A stretch of 64,000 bases of DNA, taken from a virus. Below, piece after piece: positions 1 through 7,367 of the stretch. The notes under the pieces are model-generated. The model had not been told where the DNA came from. It did not search any database and saw nothing but the letters and a program-made list of their open reading frames with translations. The translations under genes and the position numbers were made by a program. The first letter of the stretch is position 1. The number at the start of each line of letters is the position of its first letter. Location of the stretch: the IMG/VR virus record IMGVR_UViG_3300042387_002461, positions 1-64,000 of that record; one strand, written 5' to 3'.

Positions 1-1
1 T

Positions 2-136
2 CCTTACAAACTAAATGTTGCTTCCGGAAGCATTGCATTGTCATCTGTCGCGGGAGATGTTTTCGAAGACATCTGCGCTTGGCAAAAATTGGTGCGGGAT
101 GGGAAGGAAGGCAATTACAAACTACTCATTAAATAA
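2..136 (+). CDS. C-terminal end of an unidentified + strand protein (partial)
   Basis: An open frame enters from the left edge and runs 44 codons to TAA at 134-136. It encodes a mixed, protein-like sequence ending in NYKLLIK. Its end overlaps the convergent endonuclease gene by about 20 bp, so the two stop codons interlock. The product cannot be identified from this fragment. Confidence 0.55.
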   Translation, partial: PYKLNVASGSIALSSVAGDVFEDICAWQKLVRDGKEGNYKLLIK

Positions 137-885
137 ACTAATTTAGTTGGGTCTTCGACCACATTTTCCCAACATCCTCCACAACGCTTGGATAGAAGTA
201 AAATTAGTCTCGGAACGTTAGAATCTTTCATTTTATGTTTTGTTTCATCATTCAAAAATCCTTTAGTCTCGATAAAGCAATTAAAATTTTCTACATAAAA
301 ATCGGGATAGTAATTTCTTATTTTACCATCCTTTGTTGTATATTTGAATCCTTTCAAGTTTCTTTTCCAATTTAAATTTAATTGATCTAGTATTTCACAA
401 AGCTTTAATTCATAAGTTGATTGACAATGAACAATTTCTCCTTTTTTATTAAGAAATTTGGAATGCTTTCCTCTTCCGCCTCCTTCTCTAGGACCTCCGG
501 TTTTTCCTTTTAAAAGAACGCTTTGTTGTGTTTTGTAGCACGCATTACTGCACGTATTGGTTTTATTGTGAAATAATACCTTAAAGAAAGAACTGCACGC
601 TGTGCATTTTTTAGTAAAAAATTTTTTAATTAAACCATCATCACTTAAACAGATTTCAATTTCTGGATTATTTTGGTATTTTTCCTTTAAAGAAATGACC
701 TTTTCGTGGTTGTTGTTTATGGCTCTTTCTCTGAGTTTATGTTTTGTCGATTCCGTTTTAACTTTGCTGTTAGCGCATCGTCTCGAACAGCATTGAGGTA
801 TGTATCTCTTATCCTTTAAAATTGTTTTGAACTGTTTATTGCACCTCATGCAAACACCAGTATATTCAATTAAGCGTTTCTCCAT
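115..885 (-). CDS. PD-(D/E)XK-type phage homing endonuclease with NUMOD3-like motif
   Basis: 256 aa. The N-terminal third has paired CxxC motifs (residues 12-15, 94-97, 112-116 region), suggesting zinc-binding DNA recognition modules. A glycine/arginine motif (GGPREGGGRGK, about 130-140) matches the NUMOD3-type linker seen in phage homing endonucleases. It is followed by YELKLCE, then YYPDFYV (Asp195) and IETKG (Glu206, Lys208), the expected PD-D/ExK catalytic layout. Phage enzymes of this build cut a related phage chromosome and spread by repair. It is convergent with the partial gene at the left edge. An L-box-like GATAAATAA and a hairpin lie 100-150 nt upstream. Catalytic activity is inferred from motifs only. 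Confidence 0.8.
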   Translation of the reverse strand: MEKRLIEYTGVCMRCNKQFKTILKDKRYIPQCCSRRCANSKVKTESTKHKLRERAINNNHEKVISLKEKYQNNPEIEICLSDDGLIKKFFTKKCTACSSFFKVLFHNKTNTCSNACYKTQQSVLLKGKTGGPREGGGRGKHSKFLNKKGEIVHCQSTYELKLCEILDQLNLNWKRNLKGFKYTTKDGKIRNYYPDFYVENFNCFIETKGFLNDETKHKMKDSNVPRLILLLSKRCGGCWENVVEDPTKLVYLMSSL

Positions 886-1077
886 TCATATACTTAAGCA
901 ATCGAACTGTCTTTTCAAGATAGATTGTATTTAACTAATCCCGCACTTAAATTATCAAAGATCATTACCACTGATTTGCATTGCTGGCTCAGTGGTCAAG
1001 CCTCTGTAGGTTTCCTGCCTCTGACAGAGAACAAATTTATTTATCTATACTCCCTCTTTTCAGAAGATTTGTCAACA

Positions 1078-1584
1078 TTATTTTGAAACTTTCCGAACTT
1101 CACTCAAAGTTCTTCCGTCGCTAGTCATTTCTGTTACCTCAAATTTAAAAGGTCCTTTGAAATTCTTCTTTGCATAATTCAACAACATCTGTGCAAGCTT
1201 TCCTCTTTGACTTTCATAAGCTTTTTCTGTCCAGAAAGAAATATAAGTCGCATCAACATCTCTCTGCTTTGGAAGAATGATTCCAGAATAGTTAAAATCT
1301 ACCTCAATTGGCTCTCCGAGAACATTGTCGACCGCTTTCAAAACGTTTTCAAAATTTAGCTTATAATCTTTATCAATTGCTTTCACTTGCTTCAGTTTGC
1401 GAAGAACATGAGCATGAGATTCAATTGTTGGAACATATTCTTTAATAAGCGTTCCATGTGCATCTCCTATAAAGAATTCAAAATCATACTTTGTCCTATC
1501 ATAAAGATCTCCAACGATTTCTGGAGATTCAAATAAGCGAACTTGTCTATAAGCTTCTTCTAAGAGTTTATGATCTCTGTTCAC
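1078..1584 (-). CDS. tag A late protein, core homologous to the 49.5 kb protein
   Basis: 168 aa, GTG start. It begins NRDHKLLEEAY (tag A variant), then a core with FEFFIGDAHG, GIILPKQRDVD and TYISFW. The same core motifs occur in the protein at 49531-50082, which carries a different N-terminus. An L-box (ATTAAATAA) lies 5 nt before the GTG. Core function is unknown. The LLEE-A site in the tag would fit a prohead-protease cleavage site of the T4 type (inference). Confidence 0.85.
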   Translation of the reverse strand: MNRDHKLLEEAYRQVRLFESPEIVGDLYDRTKYDFEFFIGDAHGTLIKEYVPTIESHAHVLRKLKQVKAIDKDYKLNFENVLKAVDNVLGEPIEVDFNYSGIILPKQRDVDATYISFWTEKAYESQRGKLAQMLLNYAKKNFKGPFKFEVTEMTSDGRTLSEVRKVSK

Positions 1585-1592
1585 AGAGTTAT

Positions 1593-1688
1593 TTAATCTT
1601 CTCTATCTTCAACTCTCGGAAAGCCATAACGATCATCTTCGAGATAGTCTTCTCTTTGCTCTCCAATTAAAAAATCTTCTGGTTCCAT
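1593..1688 (-). CDS. 31-residue acidic peptide
   Basis: A short ATG frame encoding a very acidic peptide (about 13 Asp/Glu), starting 7 nt after the stop of the upstream gene and ending beside the L-box of the next gene. Position in a tightly packed series supports it. No function is recognised. Confidence 0.5.
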   Translation of the reverse strand: MEPEDFLIGEQREDYLEDDRYGFPRVEDRED

Positions 1689-1694
1689 AACTCA

Positions 1695-1985
1695 TCAAAT
1701 AACTCCAGAAACGTCTTGACCAGACGCAACGATCTCGAGAAGCTTATTAATATTATTTGAGCTTATCCGAGACTCACACAAAGCAGGATGAGTATTGACA
1801 ATATTTGAAATTGTTTCGTTAAGTTCTTGTAGTTGTTCGAGAGGTTTCTTCCGAAGGTCCTCTCCGTCAATTACATTTGAAGCATCTCGATATTCGCGAA
1901 GCAGCACATCTACAATATCATTTAAATCATTAATCTTTAGCTTCGTGTGCCCAACTAGTTCATTGATTGTTGTAAACTTATTCAT
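1695..1985 (-). CDS. unknown helical protein, paralogue of 3240-3533
   Basis: 96 aa from the internal ATG at 1985. An upstream in-frame start is possible but lacks the paralogue's alignment. It shares NxLVGxTKxxxNxLxxIxDxLLxEYRxAS and a PLxxLQELN segment with the protein at 3240-3533. Predicted mostly alpha-helical. It sits in the late-type cluster next to a transglutaminase-like gene. Function unknown. Confidence 0.8.
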   Translation of the reverse strand: MNKFTTINELVGHTKLKINDLNDIVDVLLREYRDASNVIDGEDLRKKPLEQLQELNETISNIVNTHPALCESRISSNNINKLLEIVASGQDVSGVI

Positions 1986-2025
1986 CTTGTAATAAGAATA
2001 CAAAAGTTTAAAGATTATTCAACTT

Positions 2026-2679
2026 TTAAAAAGAATTGAATATGAGTCTTTGTTCAGACCAAGAATATTCAGAATTAAAAGAGAACCAGACACTCTTATA
2101 AAAAGCATTCTGTTTAAGAATTGTTTTAGAAGCCATTGGAACATTTGAATCTTCCAAATAGCACCAATCAATTGCAACCCAGTTGTTGTCTGTTTCTCTC
2201 AAATAAGAAACATACCCATGACCGCCTTCTGGAGCAGTCGGAGCAGGTTGAACCATTCCAGCAACTACTCTAATTCTAAAAGCAGGCACGCCACAATGCA
2301 AAGCAAGAGCAGTAATCAGTAACGCTCCATCTTCACAATCTCCATTCTTAAAAGCTAATGTTTCAAAAGGAAATTGCCAGTATTCTACAGTTCCTTGAGA
2401 TAAGTCATCTCCAACATACTTGATATTCTGAACAACCCATCTTTGAATATTCTCAACAGTTTGGTCATGAGAAGCACCTTTCAAGTTATTTGCAAGAGCA
2501 ATATCAGCCACCATCGAATCGTTCTTCGAAAGCATTGTCTTTACATCAATCTTCAAGTGCTCTGAAAGCGTTCTTGAAGAGCAAGTCGGACACTTGGCAG
2601 GAACTGCTCTACCATTATACAAAACAGGATTCTTTGGATACTTGTTATTCCAATGTGCTTCTAATTCTTCAGGAGTCAT
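2026..2679 (-). CDS. transglutaminase-like cysteine protease/transferase
   Basis: 217 aa from the ATG at 2679, which directly follows an L-box (GATAAGTAATT). It has the transglutaminase-like triad: Cys114 in KNGDCEDGALL, His154 in GGHGYVSY and Asp171 in VAIDWCY, in the usual order and spacing. A CPTC pair near residue 30 could bind metal. Such domains act as proteases or amidases, or cross-link Gln and Lys. The substrate is unknown. The late-type start suggests a virion or late role. Family assignment is good, reaction is inferred. Confidence 0.8.
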   Translation of the reverse strand: MTPEELEAHWNNKYPKNPVLYNGRAVPAKCPTCSSRTLSEHLKIDVKTMLSKNDSMVADIALANNLKGASHDQTVENIQRWVVQNIKYVGDDLSQGTVEYWQFPFETLAFKNGDCEDGALLITALALHCGVPAFRIRVVAGMVQPAPTAPEGGHGYVSYLRETDNNWVAIDWCYLEDSNVPMASKTILKQNAFYKSVWFSFNSEYSWSEQRLIFNSF

Positions 2680-2703
2680 GCAATTACTTATCAAAAAGGG
2701 AAA

Positions 2704-2731
2704 GGAGAGATCTTTTTTGAATCTCTCCTTT
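2704..2731 (-). terminator. bidirectional intrinsic terminator
   Basis: Perfect 8 bp stem GGAGAGAT/ATCTCTCC with T-rich flanks on both strands. It lies between the transglutaminase-like gene and the end of the gene at 2755-3225. Confidence 0.8.
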
Positions 2732-2754
2732 CTTCTGTGTTATGAACAACGAAT

Positions 2755-3225
2755 TTATTTTACAGGCACTGCTTTATAAAAAACAAAATTGTTTGGAATT
2801 TTTTCGTGGCGCTGTTGTTGCTCTGTTGGTTCGATGCGAACAATTTTAAAATCATTAAATTTGCCAGAGAAGGTTTGACCTTCTAGTACCTTTGGGTCGC
2901 TCAGCAAGCTTGTAATATCTTTGAACTTTCTCTTTGCAAATATACTGTCACTGGATCCAAGAGCTGGACCAGAGAATACCCAAAGGATTTTTCCTTTTCT
3001 TTCCATAATGTCATTCTTGAAAGCATAATCAATAGAGGAGTATTTGCTGTCTCTTTCATTTAGACCAGCATTTCGTTCTTGGTTTCGGAGAACAGGAAGA
3101 GTGTCTTCAGGTTCTTTAGGTTCTGGACGCTCTATATAACCCTGCACGTTTGGAAGAGTGATGGTTGGAGTTTCTTCGTTAATTTTGCGAAGAGTAGCGG
3201 ATACAAGTTTGTCGAATTTTGTCAT
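2755..3225 (-). CDS. tag B late protein, unknown core
   Basis: 156 aa. The N-terminus TKFDKLVSATLRKINEE is a tag B type leader with a possible (L/I)-x-E site. The core (about 60-156) has GKILWVFSGPALG and an FKIVRIEP strand but matches no family I recognise. An L-box (ATTAAATAA) precedes the ATG. Confidence 0.85.
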   Translation of the reverse strand: MTKFDKLVSATLRKINEETPTITLPNVQGYIERPEPKEPEDTLPVLRNQERNAGLNERDSKYSSIDYAFKNDIMERKGKILWVFSGPALGSSDSIFAKRKFKDITSLLSDPKVLEGQTFSGKFNDFKIVRIEPTEQQQRHEKIPNNFVFYKAVPVK

Positions 3226-3239
3226 ACTATTTTATTTAA

Positions 3240-3533
3240 TCAAACTCTTCCAATAATTCGTTCTTCAGAATGAGCAATAGCACTAATCACATCTGCAGCA
3301 CGCTTTGATATATTATCAATATCAAACACGGAATAATTTGCAGCAAGTCCTTGCAAGTCGTCATTGAGCTCTTGTAGAAGAGCCAGAGGACCTTGGCGAG
3401 GATCTTGCTCTGTATTGATTTGTTCAGAAGCAATTCTATATTCCATCAACAAAGTATCAATAATCTTTTCTAGAGTATTAAGGCTCTGTTTTGTTTCTCC
3501 AACTAGGTTGTGTATAGTGTAGGGTTTGTTCAT
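3240..3533 (-). CDS. unknown helical protein, paralogue of 1695-1985
   Basis: 97 aa. It shares the LVGETKxxLNxLExIIDxLLMEYRxAS pattern with the 1695-1985 product. Its ATG overlaps the TGA of the upstream 45-codon gene, which suggests translational coupling. Function unknown. Confidence 0.8.
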   Translation of the reverse strand: MNKPYTIHNLVGETKQSLNTLEKIIDTLLMEYRIASEQINTEQDPRQGPLALLQELNDDLQGLAANYSVFDIDNISKRAADVISAIAHSEERIIGRV

Positions 3534-3667
3534 AAAGGTTTCTTTAAATTTTGCTGAAGTTTTTGAAGTTCTTTGAGAGCTTTCTTATATTCTACAGAAT
3601 CGGTCTCGTGCTGATCAAGAACATCACAGACCTTCGAAACTGCTTCTTTAAGTTCCTTCTTCGTCAT
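3530..3667 (-). CDS. 45-residue helical peptide
   Basis: An ATG frame (MTKKELKEAVSKV...) rich in Lys, Glu and Leu with heptad-like spacing, probably coiled coil. The stop TGA overlaps the start of the next gene (ATGA). Unrecognised. Confidence 0.65.
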   Translation of the reverse strand: MTKKELKEAVSKVCDVLDQHETDSVEYKKALKELQKLQQNLKKPL

Positions 3668-3671
3668 TTTG

Positions 3672-4214
3672 TTAGATCTTAGAGCTTTTTTGATTTAGCT
3701 CAACAGTAATTCCGTTCTCAATAAACTCTTGCACTTCCTCATCAATAATTGCTCCTCCGTTATGAACAATGCTAACAACTTCTTTATAAATCTTAAAAGC
3801 CTGCCTCTCAAAGAATGCATTAGCTTTTTCGATGCCCATTTGCTCATACCAACATTGAATCTGAGGAAATTGAGGGGAAGCATGAAAGATACATCCATTA
3901 TGAAAGTTCCCAAGCCAGCAAATCATAAAGATTCCTCCCTTGACTCCTTTCTCTCTGCACATAAACTCCCAACACACTGCACGCTCTTCAGAAGGAAGAT
4001 TCTTATAACGATTCAGAGTTGTGTCATACTTTCCGTCTAAAAAGATAATCGAGCGCCCTTTCTTTGTAACAAATTCTTTAAGAGCCGGCACATTGCTATC
4101 ATCCATATAGGCTCCACGAATTGTTGGCCACTTAACTTTCTCTTTCCTTATTGAAAAGAACGGAGACGTTAGCTTGCGGCGATTCATTGAAATCTTCTTT
4201 TGAGGTTTGTCCAT
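3672..4214 (-). CDS. unknown 180-residue early-type protein
   Basis: Starts at the ATG at 4214, just after an E-box-like promoter. A later ATG (MNRRKL) is possible. It contains RSIIFLDGKYDTTLNRY and a Trp/Cys-rich middle (CWEFMCREKG, FMICWLGNFHNGCIF), suggesting a compact alpha/beta fold. No family recognised. Confidence 0.8.
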   Translation of the reverse strand: MDKPQKKISMNRRKLTSPFFSIRKEKVKWPTIRGAYMDDSNVPALKEFVTKKGRSIIFLDGKYDTTLNRYKNLPSEERAVCWEFMCREKGVKGGIFMICWLGNFHNGCIFHASPQFPQIQCWYEQMGIEKANAFFERQAFKIYKEVVSIVHNGGAIIDEEVQEFIENGITVELNQKSSKI

Positions 4215-4223
4215 GCCAAGAAG

Positions 4224-4250
4224 ATTATAGAACTTTTAAGGACAGGTCAA
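4224..4250 (-). promoter_or_regulatory. E-box promoter variant
   Basis: TTGACC at 4245-4250 followed by TGTCC. A consensus TATAAT lies at 4224-4229. The spacer is 15 nt, shorter than the usual 17. The ATG follows 9 nt later. Confidence 0.7.
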
Positions 4251-4258
4251 TAAAAGAT

Positions 4259-4681
4259 TCAACGCTTATTAGGTTGAATGTATTTGTCTAAAAAATCTCC
4301 ACCATTGCCAACCATTTCAGCAGCCCTTATCTTTTGTATTTGCTGCGGAGTAAGGCTTTCGATTCGTTTCAAATATTCTGCTACTGTTATATTATCAATC
4401 GTATGGCTTGGATTGCTTGCAACCATTTTAGAAAATGCTGCATGCTTTTTCTTTAAGAACTCGTCTCTTGGTCCAAGTTTACTTAGGAAGTCGCTTTTAG
4501 AAGCCTTTGCTTCGATCGGAACAGGTTGTTGAGTCTTTGAACAAGAATCATCCTTACAAGCAGCACCGCCAAGAGCAATTGCTCCAGCAGCGAGAGCACC
4601 CTTCACGCCATTCCAATTCAATTCGCTCAAAAGAATTTCGTTATAAGCTTCTTCAAGTAGGATTTGGTCTTTTGATTTCAT
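4259..4681 (-). CDS. tag A protein with lipobox-like hydrophobic segment
   Basis: 140 aa. Tag A (KDQILLEEAY) is followed at about 24-42 by a hydrophobic segment ending LGGAAC, which resembles a lipoprotein signal. If the tag were cut after LLEE or nearby, the new N-terminus would lie close to this segment. The rest is Lys/Ala-rich with EYLKRIESLTPQQIQKI. Its ATG overlaps the stop of the upstream tag A gene (ATGA). Function unknown. Confidence 0.85.
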   Translation of the reverse strand: MKSKDQILLEEAYNEILLSELNWNGVKGALAAGAIALGGAACKDDSCSKTQQPVPIEAKASKSDFLSKLGPRDEFLKKKHAAFSKMVASNPSHTIDNITVAEYLKRIESLTPQQIQKIRAAEMVGNGGDFLDKYIQPNKR

Positions 4682-5436
4682 TTTTGTTGAGTGAGCAATT
4701 TAGACAAGAATTGTAGTTCTTGGGAAAGTTTAGTTGCAGTGAATTGAGCTGCCCCTGCACCAGTCGGACCTGCCGAGCTACCCATCGATTTAGTCAACCA
4801 CCCTAAAAGTCCTCTAATTCTCTCCTTTGTTGACCCTTGTACTTTGGCGTCTAGCGATTTAAGCATATTGAGCGCCGTTTCTATATTTCTCTGTTGAGGC
4901 ATACGTTTATTCAGAAGATCATTGCTTAAGCGACTTAGTTCTAGAGCAAACCGCTTTTGATCGAAACTCGTGCCGGATGCAGGAGCTGGTTTACTAACAG
5001 CAGCAGGAGTCTGTTTAGCGAACTGTCGAGTTTGAGGCAATTGCTGCTTATTGTTAGGAGATTGCTGGGTTGCAGAAGAGGCACTAGCATTTATTTTGCC
5101 AAGTGCTTGAAAGGTGTCGATAGTTCTCTTTATTTGAGAAGTGGGAGCACCCACTCCAGAGGAGTATTTGTCTGCATCAGTAGGGTTGTATTGCGTCTCA
5201 AGACTTTTTTGTAAAGACAATAGAGCATTTATTACCTCCTGCGTTTTTTCTGCCTCGTACACGTTCCATAGATCTAACGTATCGCTCCATTGTGTGTACA
5301 AACTTTTTACTGAAGGAGATTGTCTCATGCTTGCATCCAAAGCAGACATGGACTTTGTAATTTTGTCTATTGCAGACTTATTATTCACAATTTGCCCGTA
5401 AGCTTCTTCTAACAATGTTTGGTCTTTGGACTTCAT
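4678..5436 (-). CDS. tag A protein, Ser/Gln-rich helical core
   Basis: 252 aa. Tag A (KDQTLLEEAYGQI) is followed by helical stretches with a central low-complexity Gln/Pro/Ala region (about 120-165). An L-box (ATAATAAATAAAC) ends 4 nt before ATG. It is the first gene of a two-gene unit with 4259-4681. No enzyme motif seen. Confidence 0.85.
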   Translation of the reverse strand: MKSKDQTLLEEAYGQIVNNKSAIDKITKSMSALDASMRQSPSVKSLYTQWSDTLDLWNVYEAEKTQEVINALLSLQKSLETQYNPTDADKYSSGVGAPTSQIKRTIDTFQALGKINASASSATQQSPNNKQQLPQTRQFAKQTPAAVSKPAPASGTSFDQKRFALELSRLSNDLLNKRMPQQRNIETALNMLKSLDAKVQGSTKERIRGLLGWLTKSMGSSAGPTGAGAAQFTATKLSQELQFLSKLLTQQK

Positions 5437-5439
5437 GAG

Positions 5440-5450
5440 TTTATTTATTA
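5440..5450 (-). promoter_or_regulatory. L-box (late-type promoter)
   Basis: On the - strand AATAAATAA lies 4 nt before the ATG of the 252-residue tag A gene. It matches the T4 late consensus TATAAATA except at the edge. Confidence 0.6.
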
Positions 5451-5459
5451 TAAATTTGT

Positions 5460-5747
5460 TTAGTACTTTAGTCTTGCAAGAATGTCTCTATTCTTTTCCA
5501 TGATCTCTGTTAGGATTTCTATACAAACGTCTCCCCATTGTTGACGTGACACCTCGCCCTTTTCATATTTCTTAAAAGTATTCCAGAAATTTCTTACATG
5601 TATTGATTCAATTCGGGACGGAACTTGATCTTCAGGGTGATGTTCGCTATCTTCTTCTGCTTCCTGTGGGTTAAAAAACTTATCTAAAATTCCTTCAGTA
5701 ATGTTTTTATAAGCTTCTTCTAATAGTGTTTGGTCTTTTGATTTCAT
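5460..5747 (-). CDS. tag A protein, acidic core
   Basis: 95 aa from the ATG at 5747. The longer in-frame extension upstream is ignored because it would read through the L-box and bury the tag. Tag A (KDQTLLEEAYKNI) is followed by an acidic linker (QEAEEDSEHHPED) and a helical end. L-box CTTAAATAAAC precedes the start. Function unknown. Confidence 0.85.
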   Translation of the reverse strand: MKSKDQTLLEEAYKNITEGILDKFFNPQEAEEDSEHHPEDQVPSRIESIHVRNFWNTFKKYEKGEVSRQQWGDVCIEILTEIMEKNRDILARLKY

Positions 5748-5755
5748 AAGTTTAT

Positions 5756-6007
5756 TTAAGCTTTCTTCCAAGAAATTCTCTTTGAACCTTTCTTCTTTCT
5801 CATTGAATAAGTGCATTGAGCCATTGTTGGCCTGCATGCTGGATAACCTTTTCGCTTTTCTCCTTTTTGCCTACCACAAGGCTTTCCTGACTTACAATCA
5901 ACCCAACCCTTCCCTTTGTTGCTCGAGAACCAACCATGCAGTCCTTGTTCCTTCTCTGCCTTGAAGGCTTCTTCTAACAATTCTAAGACCAGACTTTGAA
6001 AGTTCAT
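5756..6007 (-). CDS. tag B small Cys-rich basic protein
   Basis: 83 aa. The leader MNFQSLVLELLEEAF combines tag B spacing with the LLEEA site of tag A. The mature part has GKGWVDCKSGKPCGR and YPACRPTMAQC, a Cys/Gly/Lys pattern I have seen in small proteins of marine T4-like phages. ATG overlaps the TGA of the upstream 51-residue gene. It could be a packaged DNA-binding peptide (inference). Confidence 0.8.
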   Translation of the reverse strand: MNFQSLVLELLEEAFKAEKEQGLHGWFSSNKGKGWVDCKSGKPCGRQKGEKRKGYPACRPTMAQCTYSMRKKKGSKRISWKKA

Positions 6008-6159
6008 TTCTTTTTCCAGATCTTTCCTTTTCTGCACTTTACTACAGCACCAGATTTATAAGCACTGGTCTTCTTGCCATATGCTTCATCAGCCTTTCGC
6101 AAGCAGCGGTCTCTCTTAACTTTTTCAAGAATAAAGTTTACAAGGTCATCAAATTGCAT
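6004..6159 (-). CDS. tag B basic 51-residue peptide
   Basis: The leader MQFDDLVNFILEKVK (tag B) precedes a strongly basic part (CLRKADEAYGKKTSAYKSG, then KCRKGKIWKKK). An L-box (GATAAATAA) overlaps the stop codon of the upstream gene and ends 5 nt before ATG. The stop overlaps the next start (ATGA). The ADEAYG..TSAYKSG..RKGKIW pattern is recurrent in phages. Role unknown. Confidence 0.8.
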   Translation of the reverse strand: MQFDDLVNFILEKVKRDRCLRKADEAYGKKTSAYKSGAVVKCRKGKIWKKK

Positions 6160-6167
6160 GAACTTAT

Positions 6168-6407
6168 TTATCGATCTTCCTCAATCATCTGACTCAGAAA
6201 CTTATTAACACGAACCATTGCTCCCAATTCCTTTTGATAACCTTCGAAGTCTTGCAAGGCTTCAATCATTGTTAGTTCTCCTTCTCTATACATTTCAACA
6301 ATCTCTTGTAAATGCTCGTTTGGTAGTTCATCAATCGGAACAACATTCAGCAGAAAAAGTTTAGTTTGTTCAATTGCAATTACTTCATGCGCTTCGTTAT
6401 TTGTCAT
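6168..6407 (-). CDS. unknown 79-residue helical acidic protein
   Basis: Pattern PIDELPNEHLQEIVEMYREGELTMIEA resembles the product of 16985-17215 (PLEELASETSQRIVEDF...DVTEAIAYL), suggesting distant paralogy. Function unknown. Its stop codon lies within the L-box of the next gene. Confidence 0.75.
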   Translation of the reverse strand: MTNNEAHEVIAIEQTKLFLLNVVPIDELPNEHLQEIVEMYREGELTMIEALQDFEGYQKELGAMVRVNKFLSQMIEEDR

Positions 6408-6414
6408 CAGAAAA

Positions 6415-6591
6415 TTATTCTTCTTTTTGAGACATTGTCACGAACGGAATCCATATCTCTTCTCCGTGGAGCAACACATCTAGACCATAAAAGTCTACAT
6501 TAGTCACAGTCCCTTCTTGTATTCCGTCTTCATTGCGCCAACGGACTTTATCTCCCACCTTATACTTCAGCGTTTCTGGATTGTTATACAT
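6415..6591 (-). CDS. 58-residue SH3-like small protein
   Basis: Contains YKVGDKVRWRNEDGIQEGTVTNVD and a strand-rich end (GLDVLLHGEEIWIPF), typical of small SH3-like or hypervariable-site barrels. It precedes 6168-6407 on the same strand with 8 nt between. Unrecognised otherwise. Confidence 0.7.
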   Translation of the reverse strand: MYNNPETLKYKVGDKVRWRNEDGIQEGTVTNVDFYGLDVLLHGEEIWIPFVTMSQKEE

Positions 6592-6614
6592 AATTTTAAA
6601 AGTGCTTCTAATGA

Positions 6615-6851
6615 CTAAACCGGAACAACTTCGTCAAACACTCCGCAATCTTTCCAGAATTGTTTAGAAAAAGTTAGTCCCCAAGTATTGTTTCTAATCT
6701 TAATTCCTTTAAAGGTCATGTCTCTTGTCTCTTTGTTCCGCACCATGAAGGTTATATCGTCCACTTCAATAAGATGATTTGCTTTCTGAGCCTTGTTCAG
6801 AAGATCCTTTGTGAAGGCACTCGAGCAAAGCTTGACAAATGTGTTGTCCAT
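6615..6851 (-). CDS. unknown 78-residue protein related to 13136-13378
   Basis: Start set at ATG 6851; a TTG precedes it. Motif FMVRNKETxxxTFKGIxIRNNTWGLTFSKQFW resembles FYMVRDDQSGSKVFSGIRHSSGGWLANFSTLYW in the 13136-13378 product. Function unknown. Confidence 0.75.
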   Translation of the reverse strand: MDNTFVKLCSSAFTKDLLNKAQKANHLIEVDDITFMVRNKETRDMTFKGIKIRNNTWGLTFSKQFWKDCGVFDEVVPV

Positions 6852-6901
6852 CAAAGAAGTCTCCGCTATCTTTCGATAGACTTCAACAGACTATTTCTTG
6901 C

Positions 6902-7102
6902 TTATTCTCCTCCGCCATCGCCGCCACCTTCTGATCCTGCTCCGACATCATGAAGACTGTTATCATATCCTCCCCAGTAGCCCCAAGGTCCCCACGGCCA
7001 ACCTTTAACAGATTTGTTTGATCTCTTCCTTTTCTTGGATTTTTTCTTAGTCTTTGCTTCTTGCAGAATGGATTCGCACAACTGATCAAACTTTGGAGTC
7101 AT
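6902..7102 (-). CDS. tag B protein with Lys-rich and Gly/Trp-rich parts
   Basis: 66 aa. Leader TPKFDQLCESILQEAK (tag B, LQEA site), then a block of about 12 Lys/Arg, a WPWGPWGYWGGY aromatic-glycine segment and a GGGDGGGE tail. L-box TGAATAAATAA precedes the ATG. An overlapping frame at 6883-7089 is judged a shadow. A packaged nucleic-acid-binding peptide is possible. Confidence 0.8.
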   Translation of the reverse strand: MTPKFDQLCESILQEAKTKKKSKKRKRSNKSVKGWPWGPWGYWGGYDNSLHDVGAGSEGGGDGGGE

Positions 7103-7114
7103 GAACTTATTTAT

Positions 7115-7273
7115 TCAAATCAGAATCACTTCAATATCAGAACAACAATCTTTCTGATCATCTGACAAACCTTTCCAAACAATTTGACGAGCTTCTTTCT
7201 CGCTCTGCGCTTCTACAAAGCGAATTAGTTCTCTTCCCGTTCCAAACTCAATAATTACTTCGTAATGATTCAT
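7115..7273 (-). CDS. unknown 52-residue protein
   Basis: MNHYEVIIEFGTGRELIRFVEAQSEKEARQIV looks like a small ferredoxin-like alpha/beta unit, similar in style to DpnD/PcfM-type peptides. The stop TGA lies in the L-box of the next gene. TTTTAAAT precedes the ATG. Confidence 0.65.
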   Translation of the reverse strand: MNHYEVIIEFGTGRELIRFVEAQSEKEARQIVWKGLSDDQKDCCSDIEVILI

Positions 7274-7367
7274 ATTTAAAATACTCTCTTTTTGTGGGTT
7301 TCTATGATATGATTAAAGATACTTCAAGACAACAACAAAAAGTAAACAATTTTAGTTAAATAGTATT

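Noticed and set aside
975-1030. tRNA-like stretch GGCTCAGTGGTCAAGCC with a CTCTG/CAGAG stem
   Set aside because: No T-arm or acceptor pairing can be drawn, and the loop is too long. Treated as a hairpin.
885-7000. DSNVP occurring in three unrelated proteins (115-885, 2026-2679, 3672-4214)
   Set aside because: A five-residue match with unrelated surroundings is best explained by chance.
6883-7089. Overlapping 68-residue - strand frame
   Set aside because: Shadow of 6902-7102, which has the tag B leader and the L-box.
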